From an uncultured Flavobacteriales bacterium (GTDB lineage: Bacteria > Bacteroidota > Bacteroidia > Flavobacteriales > Schleiferiaceae), in contig CAIJMB010000218.1 of the NCBI GenBank assembly GCA_903821715.1, positions 1-14,350 of the forward strand: 14,350 nt of DNA. The letters run 5' to 3'. The notes under the pieces were generated by a model, which saw only the letters and a list, made by a program, of their open reading frames with translations, ran no database searches and was not told the DNA's origin. How positions within the stretch are numbered: position 1 is the first letter of the stretch; each line of letters starts with the position of its first letter. The position numbers and the translations under genes are program-made. Positions 1 through 7,400 of the stretch are shown one piece after another.

Positions 1-60
1 AAATACTACAACGCCGCACATTCGGGGTTAACCGGATTCTAAAAAATTTCAACCTCCCCG

Positions 61-68
61 TACCTTAG
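61..68 (+). promoter_or_regulatory. possible Bacteroidota -7 promoter element
   Basis: The octamer TACCTTAG matches the Bacteroidota -7 consensus TAnnTTTG at all but one defined base. It lies only four bases before the ATG of the aminotransferase, so a transcript starting a few bases downstream would be leaderless or nearly so. I see no convincing -33 TTTG box at the expected distance upstream. The rest of positions 1-60 shows no gene or structure I can recognise. This is a weak call resting on one short motif. Confidence 0.3.
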
Positions 69-72
69 CGGA

Positions 73-1287
73 ATGGACCTCCGCCAGCGTTTCTTGCACC
101 ACCTCGCCCCCACCACATTCAGCCCGTTGGCCCTTGAATTTGTGCGGGCCGAGGGAGTCTACCTCTTTGATCCGCAGGGCAAGCCCCACATGGACCTCAT
201 CTCGGGCATCGGAGTGGCCAACCTCGGGCACAGCCACCCCGAAATCGTAGCGGCAGTGCAGCAGCAAGCCGCGCAGCACATGCACCTGATGGTCTACGGT
301 GAGTACGCACAGCTTCCCCAAGTCGCCTATGCAGAGGCACTACTTGCGGCGCTCCCCGATCCGATTGACCAAATCTACTGGGGCAACTCCGGAGCCGAAG
401 CCGTCGACGGCGCCCTCAAGCTGGCCAAGCGCGCCACCGGCCGAACCGAGATCTTGTCCTTTCACGGTTCCTACCACGGGTCCACCACCGGGCCCCTCTC
501 AGCCATGGGCAACGAGTGCATGAAGTCGGCCTACCGTCCACTCGTTCCGGGGCACCGCATCTTACCATTTAACGGAACCGAAGTCCTCGACGCAATCGGC
601 CCCCACACCGCGGCCGTCCTCGTCGAAGCCATCCAGTCGGAATCAGGCTACATCCCCGCCGATTGGGAATGGCTTCGCCAACTTGAGGCGCGCTGCCGCG
701 CGGCCGGTGCCCTGCTCATCGTGGACGAAATCCAAACCGGGTTCGGCCGCAGCGGCGAGGCCTTCGCGTTCACGGCGTCTGGCATCACCCCCGACGTGGT
801 CTGCCTCGCGAAGGCCTTGGGCGGCGGAATGCCCCTCGGGGCGTTCGCCGCCGGGCGCGCCTTCATGTCGACCCTAGCTGAATTCCCCATGCTCGGACAC
901 CTCACCACCTTCGGTGGGCACCCCGTCAGCTGCGCTGCCGGCCTTGCGGCCTGGAATATTTTGGAGCGCGAGCGCTTCGCGCTCCGCGCCCCCGTCCTCG
1001 AAGCCCACTTCCGCCGCGGCCTTTCAGCCCACTCCGCCGTCCAAGAAATCCGAGGCCGCGGCGCCCTCCTTGCCGTCGTCCTCGACAGCTTTGAGCGCGT
1101 CCTCAACGTCCAGCAGCACCTCATCGCCGCAGGCTACCTCACCGACTGGTTCCTCTTCGAAAACCGCGCGCTCCGACTCGCTCCGCCACTCACCCTCACC
1201 GACGACCAAGCAGAACAAGCCGTCCAAGCGATCCGCTTGGCCCTCGACCAAACAACCAGTAACCAGCAACTAGCAACCCGTAGCTAG
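73..1287 (+). CDS. class-III PLP-dependent aminotransferase (acetylornithine/ornithine aminotransferase-like)
   Basis: This 404-residue protein is a fold-type I, class-III aminotransferase, a cytosolic enzyme that moves an amino group between an amine donor and a 2-oxo acid using pyridoxal phosphate. Visible family marks in order are the SGAEA phosphate-binding loop (residues 106-110), FHG at 130-132 (cofactor stacking region), VDEIQTGFGR at 217-226 with D218 expected to contact the pyridine nitrogen, K247 in LAKALGGGMPLGA as the Schiff-base lysine, and the HLTTFGGHP segment near residue 280. The length is normal for the family. The nearest named relatives would be acetylornithine, ornithine and 4-aminobutyrate aminotransferases, but the sequence alone does not fix the substrate. 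The ATG at 73 is the first one and fits the family N-terminus. The last 11 or so residues (TTSNQQLATRS) and the TAG stop fall in CTAG-rich repeat DNA and are probably not part of the fold. The coding sequence is very G+C rich: 46 of 60 bases at 961-1020. Confidence 0.9.
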   Translation: MDLRQRFLHHLAPTTFSPLALEFVRAEGVYLFDPQGKPHMDLISGIGVANLGHSHPEIVAAVQQQAAQHMHLMVYGEYAQLPQVAYAEALLAALPDPIDQIYWGNSGAEAVDGALKLAKRATGRTEILSFHGSYHGSTTGPLSAMGNECMKSAYRPLVPGHRILPFNGTEVLDAIGPHTAAVLVEAIQSESGYIPADWEWLRQLEARCRAAGALLIVDEIQTGFGRSGEAFAFTASGITPDVVCLAKALGGGMPLGAFAAGRAFMSTLAEFPMLGHLTTFGGHPVSCAAGLAAWNILERERFALRAPVLEAHFRRGLSAHSAVQEIRGRGALLAVVLDSFERVLNVQQHLIAAGYLTDWFLFENRALRLAPPLTLTDDQAEQAVQAIRLALDQTTSNQQLATRS

Positions 1288-1308
1288 TTACTTGCTACTA
1301 GTCCCTAG
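1258..1308. repeat. CTAG-rich repeat cluster, copy A
   Basis: Four CTAG tetramers occur in about 40 bp (1270, 1284, 1298 and 1305). The 20-mer at 1258-1277 matches the one at 2659-2678 at 18 of 20 positions, so this is a dispersed repeat. An inner inverted repeat pairs AACTAGC (1268-1274) with GCTAGTT (1283-1289). The left part encodes the C-terminal residues of the aminotransferase, and one CTAG provides its TAG stop codon. The function is unknown. Confidence 0.75.
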
Positions 1309-1394
1309 CCAACGAGCCAATCTCAGCTAACCTCTCCAGCAAGCTAACAAGCCAACGAGCCAATCTCAGCTAACCTCGCCAACAAGCCAACGAG
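1308..1394. repeat. 27-bp direct repeat, two full copies and one partial
   Basis: Positions 1308-1334 and 1351-1377 are identical over 27 bp (period 43 bp). A shortened third copy begins at 1386 with GCCAACGAG and then diverges. The words CCAAC and GCTAAC recur between copies, so the whole stretch reads as a low-complexity minisatellite. It lies in the 113-bp gap between the aminotransferase and acyltransferase genes. Apart from these repeats and the CTAG cluster, nothing else is visible in the gap. Confidence 0.85.
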
Positions 1395-1400
1395 TCAACC

Positions 1401-1436
1401 TTGCTACCCTTGCTACCTTTGCTAACCTTGCTAAAA
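1401..1436 (+). repeat. 9-bp TTGCTA(N3) tandem repeat, four units
   Basis: Four consecutive 9-bp units begin with TTGCTA at 1401, 1410, 1419 and 1428, with variable last three bases (CCC, CCT, ACC, AAA). The units are in the acyltransferase reading frame and would encode the Leu/Pro-rich start of that protein. Each TTG is a possible start codon. The repeat directly continues the minisatellite upstream. Confidence 0.85.
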
Positions 1437-2447
1437 CACCTCCTACCCCACGACGGACGCCCCGGACACCAGCCCGAGCTCGACGGATTCCGTGGGCTCG
1501 CGGTGGCCATTGTGCTGCTGGCGCACAGCAGCAATGCGGGCTACCCCCTCTTTGGCGTCGTGGACTTTCACCACTACGGAAGCGTCGGCGTCTACCTCTT
1601 CTTTGTACTATCCGCCTACCTCATAGACCGCCAAATCATCAATGCGCTCGAAATGGGCCAAGCGAACCTCGGATTTTGGATCCGCTTTGCCCTACGTCGC
1701 TTCCTGCGAATTTTTCCTCTGTACCTCGTGGCCTTACTGCTCAATTGGACGCTGTCGGCCCGAGGACTTCCGAGTCCCATTCACAGTGCTTCAGACGTAC
1801 TGCGCCACCTCGCCCTGCTCGAAGGCCGGCAGGTCTTTTGGACCATTCCTGTGGAATTCCTCTACTACATCCTTTCACCGCTGGTACTCGCGCTACTTTG
1901 GCCGCTCTACCGGCGGCGCCCTGTGCTGGCCATCGCGGTACTAGCTACGGCCCTGGCGAGCCTTTGGTATCTGCGTCTCAACCATGTGGCGATGCCCATC
2001 TTTTTGCGCTTCCTCCCGGTACTCGGATGCGGCACCCTTCTGGCCCTCACCCAACGCCGCTTATACCTTCCGGGCGGAATCGGACTCGCCCTGCTCGCAA
2101 TGATTCTCACGACGATTCCGACTATTGCCCGACTTGTCTATGGAACCACGTCCTTTCACGGACACAGCTTCACTTTTGCCTACGGAATCGCCTGGGCCCT
2201 GATTCTCTACCAGGCCCTGAACCACGAAATCGCGCTCTCGGCCCTCGGTCGGTGGCTTCCGCTTCGCGCCTTGGGCGCCCTCAGCTTCAGCGTCTACCTA
2301 CTTCACAAGCCGGTGCTCGCCCTCGCACAGCACTACTTGCCTGACCCGTGGGCCCTGCCCGCATTCTTGGCCGGAACCCTTGTCGTATCCCTCCTCACCT
2401 ATACCTTCGTAGAACGGCCATTGGCCCAACTGAAATTCCGACCATGA
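1401..2447 (+). CDS. membrane acyltransferase, acyltransferase-3 (OafA/YrhL) family
   Basis: This inner-membrane protein belongs to the acyltransferase-3 family, whose members move acyl groups (often acetyl) from a cytoplasmic donor to surface sugars such as O-antigen, capsule or other glycans. The sequence shows about ten hydrophobic segments. The N-terminal signature is LDGFRGLAV, with R31 and H42 exactly spaced as the R-X10-H motif of the family. GVYLFFVLSAYLI follows at residues 63-75, then RRFLR, giving an RxxR (R100, R103) on a cytoplasmic loop, and near the end the conserved LSFSVYLLHKP. There is no C-terminal SGNH domain, so it is a stand-alone transmembrane type. The acceptor is not predictable. 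The start is unsettled: the frame is open from 1374 but has no ATG or GTG before the conserved region, leaving TTG at 1401, 1410, 1419 or 1428, all inside a 9-bp repeat. I chose the longest. The end overlaps the next gene by ATGA, indicating coupled translation. Confidence 0.85.
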   Translation: MLPLLPLLTLLKHLLPHDGRPGHQPELDGFRGLAVAIVLLAHSSNAGYPLFGVVDFHHYGSVGVYLFFVLSAYLIDRQIINALEMGQANLGFWIRFALRRFLRIFPLYLVALLLNWTLSARGLPSPIHSASDVLRHLALLEGRQVFWTIPVEFLYYILSPLVLALLWPLYRRRPVLAIAVLATALASLWYLRLNHVAMPIFLRFLPVLGCGTLLALTQRRLYLPGGIGLALLAMILTTIPTIARLVYGTTSFHGHSFTFAYGIAWALILYQALNHEIALSALGRWLPLRALGALSFSVYLLHKPVLALAQHYLPDPWALPAFLAGTLVVSLLTYTFVERPLAQLKFRP

Positions 2448-2656
2448 ATCCCAAAATCCTTCGCGGCATTGTCTGGCTCTCAGCATCCTTCCCCTTCATG
2501 TTTGGCGGACCCGCATTCTTCTACTGGATCGCCGGACCCGCGCTTCAAGAGGGCAACTGGATCCCTGCGGCATTCATCGTCACCGCCATGTTCGTAGGCG
2601 TCGGAGTCCTCGTGCGCGGAATCGGAATCCTGCTCGACGGCTTCTTTGGTCGCTAA
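2444..2656 (+). CDS. small two-helix membrane protein, DUF6095-like
   Basis: A 70-residue hydrophobic protein starts at ATG 2444 and overlaps the acyltransferase stop as ATGA, so it is probably translated by coupling with it. Two transmembrane segments are visible, roughly residues 7-27 (containing FMFGGPAFFYW) and 37-60 (IPAAFIVTAMFVGVGVLVRGIGILL), ending with a short FFGR tail. The pattern of an N-terminal KxLxGI, a Pro after a Gly-rich first helix, and a second helix ending in KG/RGI-type residues resembles DUF6095, a family of unknown function in Flavobacteriia. The frame extends further upstream (to an ATG at 2348), but that part is out-of-frame acyltransferase coding sequence. Its TAA stop is the first triplet of a CTAG-rich repeat. 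The family assignment is from memory of the pattern and is moderate only. The gene itself is well supported by its overlap and composition. Confidence 0.75.
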   Translation: MNPKILRGIVWLSASFPFMFGGPAFFYWIAGPALQEGNWIPAAFIVTAMFVGVGVLVRGIGILLDGFFGR

Positions 2657-2698
2657 CTAGTTACCAGCAACTAGTAACTAGCTGCTGGCAACTAGCTT
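2654..2698. repeat. CTAG-rich inverted repeat, copy B
   Basis: Arms 2654-2669 and 2683-2698 are complementary at 13 of 16 positions around a 13-base centre that itself contains ACTAGT and CTAGTAACTAG. Two of the mismatches become G-U pairs if the minus strand is transcribed. Four CTAG tetramers fall in 39 bp (2657, 2671, 2678, 2692). The repeat starts exactly at the TAA of the preceding gene and ends nine bases before the terminator. It shares an 18/20 match with copy A at 1258-1277. Confidence 0.75.
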
Positions 2699-2706
2699 AA
2701 ATGCAA

Positions 2707-2734
2707 AAAGCCACCGGCTTGCGCCGGTGGCTTT
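2707..2734. terminator. bidirectional intrinsic terminator
   Basis: A perfect 12-bp stem pairs 2707-2718 with 2723-2734, closed by a TTGC loop and centred on GCCACCGGC/GCCGGTGGC. On the minus strand the stem runs into TTTTT, and on the plus strand into TTTCACATTTTT, so it can stop transcription from both sides. It sits between the convergent plus-strand unit ending at 2656 and the rpoC-DUF3467 unit ending at 2754. Confidence 0.93.
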
Positions 2735-2753
2735 CACATTTTTAAACCTTCGA

Positions 2754-3062
2754 TTAGGCCTGCCCCGTGGGTCCGCCGAAGTGAATCGGCATGCCAGGCA
2801 GTTCCGTATCCGCAATCTCACCATGCGTGGCTTCGTAGCGGCTCACATTATCTGAGAGCGCGCGCACCAAACGCTTGGCGTGCTGCGGAGTCAAAATCAC
2901 CCGAGACTTCACCTTTGCCTTCGGCAAGCCGGGCATCATCTGGATGAAGTCCACCACGAACTCACTGTTCGAGTGGTTGATAATGGCCAGATTGGAATAA
3001 ATTCCATCGGCCATCTCGGGCGAAAGCTCAATCTGAAGTTGGTTCGGATCCTGATCGCTCAC
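2754..3062 (-). CDS. DUF3467 family protein, coupled to rpoC
   Basis: This 102-residue, soluble-looking protein matches DUF3467, a small family of unknown function found directly downstream of rpoC in many Bacteroidota. Visible marks are the Asn/Ser-rich YSNLAIINHSNSEFVVDF near residues 22-39, the basic PGLPKAKVKSRVILTPQHAKRL stretch at about 44-65, and a Gly/Pro-rich tail. There is no signal peptide or membrane segment. The start is GTG at 3062, which shares its first G with the rpoC stop (TAGTG). No ATG lies near this position, so the GTG is the best start and translation should be coupled to that of rpoC. Being last in the operon and followed by a strong terminator, it would be co-expressed with RNA polymerase. 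A role in transcription is guilt by association only. The family call is strong and the function is unknown. Confidence 0.88.
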   Translation of the reverse strand: MSDQDPNQLQIELSPEMADGIYSNLAIINHSNSEFVVDFIQMMPGLPKAKVKSRVILTPQHAKRLVRALSDNVSRYEATHGEIADTELPGMPIHFGGPTGQA

Positions 3063-6000
3063 TACTCCGCTGCTTCAATATCGACTGATTTGGCGGCCAT
3101 CATGCGGTCGTACTCGTCCTTGTTGCCTACTACTGAATCGTAGTAGTGCTTCAAGCCGGTTCCGGCCGGAATGCGGTGACCCACAATCACATTCTCCTTG
3201 AGACCTTCTAAGCCGTCGCTCTTACCTGCGATTGCAGCTTCGTTGAGGACTTTGGTCGTCTCCTGGAACGACGCCGCAGAAACCCACGACTTCGTTTGAA
3301 GTGAAGCACGTGTGATACCTTGGAGTACAAGTTGTGCGGTAGCCGAACGGGCGTCGCGTCCTTCAACCAGAGCCTTATCCGAGCGCTTCAGTAGTGAGTT
3401 CTCGTCGCGGAGCTGGCGTGAAGTGATCATTTGACCTTCTTTGAGGTTTTCGCTGTCTCCAGCGTTGACCACCACTTTCTTGTCAAATACGCGATCATTC
3501 TCAAAGATGAAGTCACCTACGTGTTCGTAGTGTCCTTCAAGGAACATGGTGTCTCCACCGTCCACGATTTCAACTTTGCGCATCATTTGGCGAACAATCA
3601 CTTCAAAGTGCTTGTCGTTGATTTTCACACCCTGTAAGCGGTATACTTCCTGAATCTCGTTCACGAGGTACTCCTGAACTGCAGTCGGGCCTTGAATCGC
3701 GAGAATGTCGGCCGGAGAAATGGCGCCGTCGCTTAGCGGTGAACCCGCACGAACGAAGTCATTCTCTTGAACGAGAATCTGCTTACTCAAGTTAATCAGG
3801 TAGCGGCGCTGCTCTCCAGTACGGCTCTCGATAATGATCTCGCGGTTACCGCGCTTGATCTTACCGTATGAAACCGTTCCGTCAATTTCAGCAACCACTG
3901 AAGGGTTCGAGGGGTTACGGGCTTCAAACAGTTCCGTAACTCGGGGCAGACCGCCCGTAATGTCACCAGCTTTTGCACCGCGGCGTGGAATCTTCACGAG
4001 CACTTTACCCGCTTTGATTTCTTCGCCTTCGTCGACCATCAAGTGAGCACCCACCGGCAAGGTGTAGTGCTTAATCTCTTCACCCTTCTTGGTCAAGATT
4101 TGAATCATCGGCACCAACTTCTTGTTGCGCGCGTCACTAATTACCTTGTCCTGGAAGCCTGTCTGCTCGTCAATCTCAACCTTGTAGCTCAGACCTTGAA
4201 CAATATCTTGGTATCCGACCACACCGGCGAATTCAGAGATAATCACCGCGTTGTAGGGATCCCACGAACACAGTGAGTCACCTTTGGCCACTTTCTGGCC
4301 ATGCTTGACCACAAGGTTTGAACCATAAGGAACGTTACCCGTCATTACTGAAATTCCGGTCTTCTCATCGACGATGCGCAATTCGCCCGTACGACCGATG
4401 ACAATCGTAGACATTGATCCGTCAGCTCCTTCACCTTCTACGGTGCGTACCTCGTCGAGTTCCACAATACCGTCGAATTTGGCGATCAAACTGTTGACCT
4501 CAGAAATGTTACCAGCCGTACCACCCACGTGGAACGTACGAAGCGTGAGCTGCGTACCCGGCTCACCGATGGACTGTGCGGCGATAACACCTACCGCTTC
4601 ACCCATCTGCACACCTTTTGCGGTGGCCAAATTGCGTCCGTAGCATTTAGCGCAGATTCCGCGCTTGCTTTCGCAGGTCAGTGCCGAACGAACTTCAACC
4701 ATTTCAACAGGCGAAGCCTCAATCTTGCGGCCTGCGTCGTCTGAAATCATATCACCCATCGCGACGTATACCTCGCCGGTGAGCGGGTCAATCACATCGT
4801 GCAGCGATACGCGACCGGTAATGCGCTCAAACAGCGTCTCAACGACCTCTTCATTCTTGCGCAAGGCAGTCACTTCAAGGCCGCGAAGCGTTCCGCAGTC
4901 GACCTCGTTGATGATCACGTCTTGAGCTACGTCGTGCAGACGACGGGTCAAGTAACCCGCGTCAGCCGTCTTCAAGGCCGTATCCGCAAGACCCTTACGG
5001 GCACCGTGCGTCGAGATGAAGTACTCCAAGATCGAAAGACCTTCCTTAAAGTTTGAGATAATCGGGTTTTCGATGATCTCTCCACCTCCTGAGCCTGACT
5101 TCTGTGGCTTGGCCATCAGACCTCGCATACCCGAAAGCTGGCGAATCTGCTCTTTTGATCCACGTGCACCCGAATCAAGCATCATGTAGATCGGGTTGAA
5201 GCCCTGGCGGTCGTTGATGAGCTGGCTCATCGCTGCTTGCGTCAGACGGGCGTTCGTGTTCGTCCACACGTCGATCACTTGGTTGTAGCGCTCGTTGTTC
5301 GTGATCAGACCCATGTTGTAGTTGCCCAAAATGGCTTCTACTTCTTCGTTGGCCTCTTTGATCAGGGACTCCTTGGCTTCAGGAACCGTAATATCACCTA
5401 ACGAGAACGACAGACCACCACGGAATGCCGTGCTGTATCCAAGGTTCTTAATGTCGTCAAGGAACTTTGCAGTCGTCGGAACGTCGGTCTTCGTCAAGAT
5501 GCGCGCGATGATGTCGCGAAGTGCCTTCTTGGTCAACAGCTCGTTGATGTATCCAACGGTCTCCGGAACTACTTTGTTGAATAGTACGCGGCCCACTGAA
5601 GTCTCGATGAGCTTCGTAACCAGTTCACCCTGCTCGTTTTCTACGCGAGCACGAACCTTGACCACAGCACCCAACTCTACGCGGCGCTCATTAAAGGCAA
5701 TCGTCACTTCTTCGGCAGAGTAGAACGTCATGCCTTCTCCCATTACTGGGTCACCAGGCAAGTTGCGCTTGGGCTTGGTCATGTAGTACAGACCCAAGAC
5801 CATGTCTTGTGACGGAACCGTAATCGGCGATCCGTTGGCAGGGTTCAAAATGTTGTGCGACGCGAGCATCAAAATCTGCGCCTCCAAAATTGCGGCAGGT
5901 CCGAGTGGCAAGTGCACGGCCATTTGGTCACCGTCAAAGTCAGCGTTGAAGGCCGTACAGGTCAATGGGTGCAGCTGAATAGCCTTGCCCTCGATCATAC

Positions 6001-7369
6001 GCGGCTGGAACGCCTGGATACCCAAACGGTGGAGCGTCGGAGCTCGGTTCAGAAGCACCGGATGGCCCTTCATCACGTTCTCGAGAATGTCCCAAACAAC
6101 TGCTTCGCGCTTGTCGATGATTTTCTTCGCTGACTTCACCGTTTTCACGATTCCGCGCTCAATGAGCTTTCGAACCACGAACGGCTTGTAGAGTTCCGCA
6201 GCCATATCCTTCGGAAGACCACACTCGTGCAGCTTCAAGTCAGGTCCAATAACGATTACTGAACGCGCAGAGTAGTCCACACGCTTACCCAAGAGGTTTT
6301 GGCGGAATCGGCCCTGCTTGCCCTTAAGGCTGTCGCTCAGTGACTTGAGTGGGCGGTTACTCTCGGTCTTGACGGCACTCGCCTTGCGGGTGTTGTCAAA
6401 CAAGCTGTCTACCGACTCCTGAAGCATGCGCTTCTCGTTGCGAAGGATGACCTCAGGTGCTTTGATTTCGAGCAAGCGCTTCAAACGGTTGTTGCGGATA
6501 ATTACCCGGCGGTACAGATCGTTCAAGTCGCTGGTCGCAAAACGGCCACCGTCCAAGGGCACCAGGGGACGCAGTTCGGGCGGAATCACAGGAACTACCT
6601 TGATGATCATCCACTCGGGCTTGTTTTCCATACGCTCGTTGGCCTCTTTCATGGCCTCTACGACCTGAAGGCGCTTGAGGGCCTCTTGCTTGCGCTGCTG
6701 CGAAGTCTCGCGGTCAGCTTGGGCGCGAAGCTCAAACGAAAGGGCTGGAAGGTCCAAACGCTGAAGCAGCATGTACAAAGCCTCTGCGCCCATCTTGGCG
6801 ATGAACTTGTTGGGATCGTGGTCCTCGAGGTATTGGTTGTCTTGAGTCGGCAGGCGATCCAATGCATCCAGGTACTCTTCTTCGGTCAAGAACTGCAAGC
6901 GGGTAAACGGATTTCCGTCCGCGTCCGTGGCAAGTCCCGTTTGAATGACGATGTAGCGCTCGTAGTAGATGATCATGTCGAGCTTCTTGGTCGGGATTCC
7001 GAGCAAGTAGCCGATTTTGTTTGGAAGCGAACGGAAGTACCAGATGTGCGCCACTGGAACCACGAGGCTGATGTGGCCTACGCGCTCACGGCGAACTTTC
7101 TTCTCGGTTACTTCGACGCCGCAACGGTCACACACGATGCCCTTATAGCGAATGCGCTTGTACTTTCCGCACGCACATTCAAAGTCCTTTACGGGACCAA
7201 AAATGCGCTCACAGAACAGACCGTCACGCTCGGGCTTGTGGGTCCGGTAGTTGATGGTCTCTGGCTTGAGGATTTCGCCACTCGACTTCTCGAGCAGGAA
7301 CTCTGGCGAAGCCAGGCTGATGGTGATTTGATTGAAGCTACCTGTCGGAGCTTGTTCGTACTTTCTCAT
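3062..7369 (-). CDS. rpoC: DNA-directed RNA polymerase subunit beta'
   Basis: RpoC is the larger catalytic subunit of RNA polymerase, forming the active-site side of the DNA cleft with RpoB. At 1435 residues it has the usual Bacteroidota length. The N-terminal zinc site is intact (C65, C67, C80, C83), and the second zinc site is formed by C825, C899, C906 and C909. The catalytic loop NADFDGD is at residues 475-481, with D477, D479 and D481 holding the Mg ion. The switch/lid region LLGKRVDYSARSVI is also clear. In the trigger loop, LTLRTFHVGG carries R944 and H947, the counterparts of E. coli R933 and H936. The start MRKYEQAPTGSF is the first ATG and matches where family proteins begin. It follows rpoB after 31 bases with no hairpin, so the two are surely co-transcribed. 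The TAG stop overlaps the next gene's GTG by one base. No frameshift or missing key residue is seen. Confidence 0.99.
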   Translation of the reverse strand: MRKYEQAPTGSFNQITISLASPEFLLEKSSGEILKPETINYRTHKPERDGLFCERIFGPVKDFECACGKYKRIRYKGIVCDRCGVEVTEKKVRRERVGHISLVVPVAHIWYFRSLPNKIGYLLGIPTKKLDMIIYYERYIVIQTGLATDADGNPFTRLQFLTEEEYLDALDRLPTQDNQYLEDHDPNKFIAKMGAEALYMLLQRLDLPALSFELRAQADRETSQQRKQEALKRLQVVEAMKEANERMENKPEWMIIKVVPVIPPELRPLVPLDGGRFATSDLNDLYRRVIIRNNRLKRLLEIKAPEVILRNEKRMLQESVDSLFDNTRKASAVKTESNRPLKSLSDSLKGKQGRFRQNLLGKRVDYSARSVIVIGPDLKLHECGLPKDMAAELYKPFVVRKLIERGIVKTVKSAKKIIDKREAVVWDILENVMKGHPVLLNRAPTLHRLGIQAFQPRMIEGKAIQLHPLTCTAFNADFDGDQMAVHLPLGPAAILEAQILMLASHNILNPANGSPITVPSQDMVLGLYYMTKPKRNLPGDPVMGEGMTFYSAEEVTIAFNERRVELGAVVKVRARVENEQGELVTKLIETSVGRVLFNKVVPETVGYINELLTKKALRDIIARILTKTDVPTTAKFLDDIKNLGYSTAFRGGLSFSLGDITVPEAKESLIKEANEEVEAILGNYNMGLITNNERYNQVIDVWTNTNARLTQAAMSQLINDRQGFNPIYMMLDSGARGSKEQIRQLSGMRGLMAKPQKSGSGGGEIIENPIISNFKEGLSILEYFISTHGARKGLADTALKTADAGYLTRRLHDVAQDVIINEVDCGTLRGLEVTALRKNEEVVETLFERITGRVSLHDVIDPLTGEVYVAMGDMISDDAGRKIEASPVEMVEVRSALTCESKRGICAKCYGRNLATAKGVQMGEAVGVIAAQSIGEPGTQLTLRTFHVGGTAGNISEVNSLIAKFDGIVELDEVRTVEGEGADGSMSTIVIGRTGELRIVDEKTGISVMTGNVPYGSNLVVKHGQKVAKGDSLCSWDPYNAVIISEFAGVVGYQDIVQGLSYKVEIDEQTGFQDKVISDARNKKLVPMIQILTKKGEEIKHYTLPVGAHLMVDEGEEIKAGKVLVKIPRRGAKAGDITGGLPRVTELFEARNPSNPSVVAEIDGTVSYGKIKRGNREIIIESRTGEQRRYLINLSKQILVQENDFVRAGSPLSDGAISPADILAIQGPTAVQEYLVNEIQEVYRLQGVKINDKHFEVIVRQMMRKVEIVDGGDTMFLEGHYEHVGDFIFENDRVFDKKVVVNAGDSENLKEGQMITSRQLRDENSLLKRSDKALVEGRDARSATAQLVLQGITRASLQTKSWVSAASFQETTKVLNEAAIAGKSDGLEGLKENVIVGHRIPAGTGLKHYYDSVVGNKDEYDRMMAAKSVDIEAAE

Positions 7370-7400
7370 GTTCGTGTGAATTCGTCGTAATACCAGTTGC

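Noticed and set aside
648..1124. 158-codon minus-strand frame inside the aminotransferase
   Set aside because: Arg/Ala/Ser-rich translation inside G+C-rich coding DNA, with the sense strand clearly coding.
1258..1436. CRISPR array
   Set aside because: The repeats have irregular spacing, short or no spacers of constant size, and no cas genes nearby.
1676..2344. 222-codon plus-strand frame overlapping the acyltransferase in another phase
   Set aside because: The acyltransferase frame has clear transmembrane segments and family motifs, while this frame is Pro/Arg/Thr-rich without motifs.
73..2656. Defence or mobile-element island
   Set aside because: No transposase, integrase, toxin or nuclease is present, and the three genes are metabolic or membrane proteins.
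6686..7390. 234-codon open frame antisense to the 5' part of rpoC
   Set aside because: It is a shadow of rpoC coding sequence, with no motif or promoter of its own.
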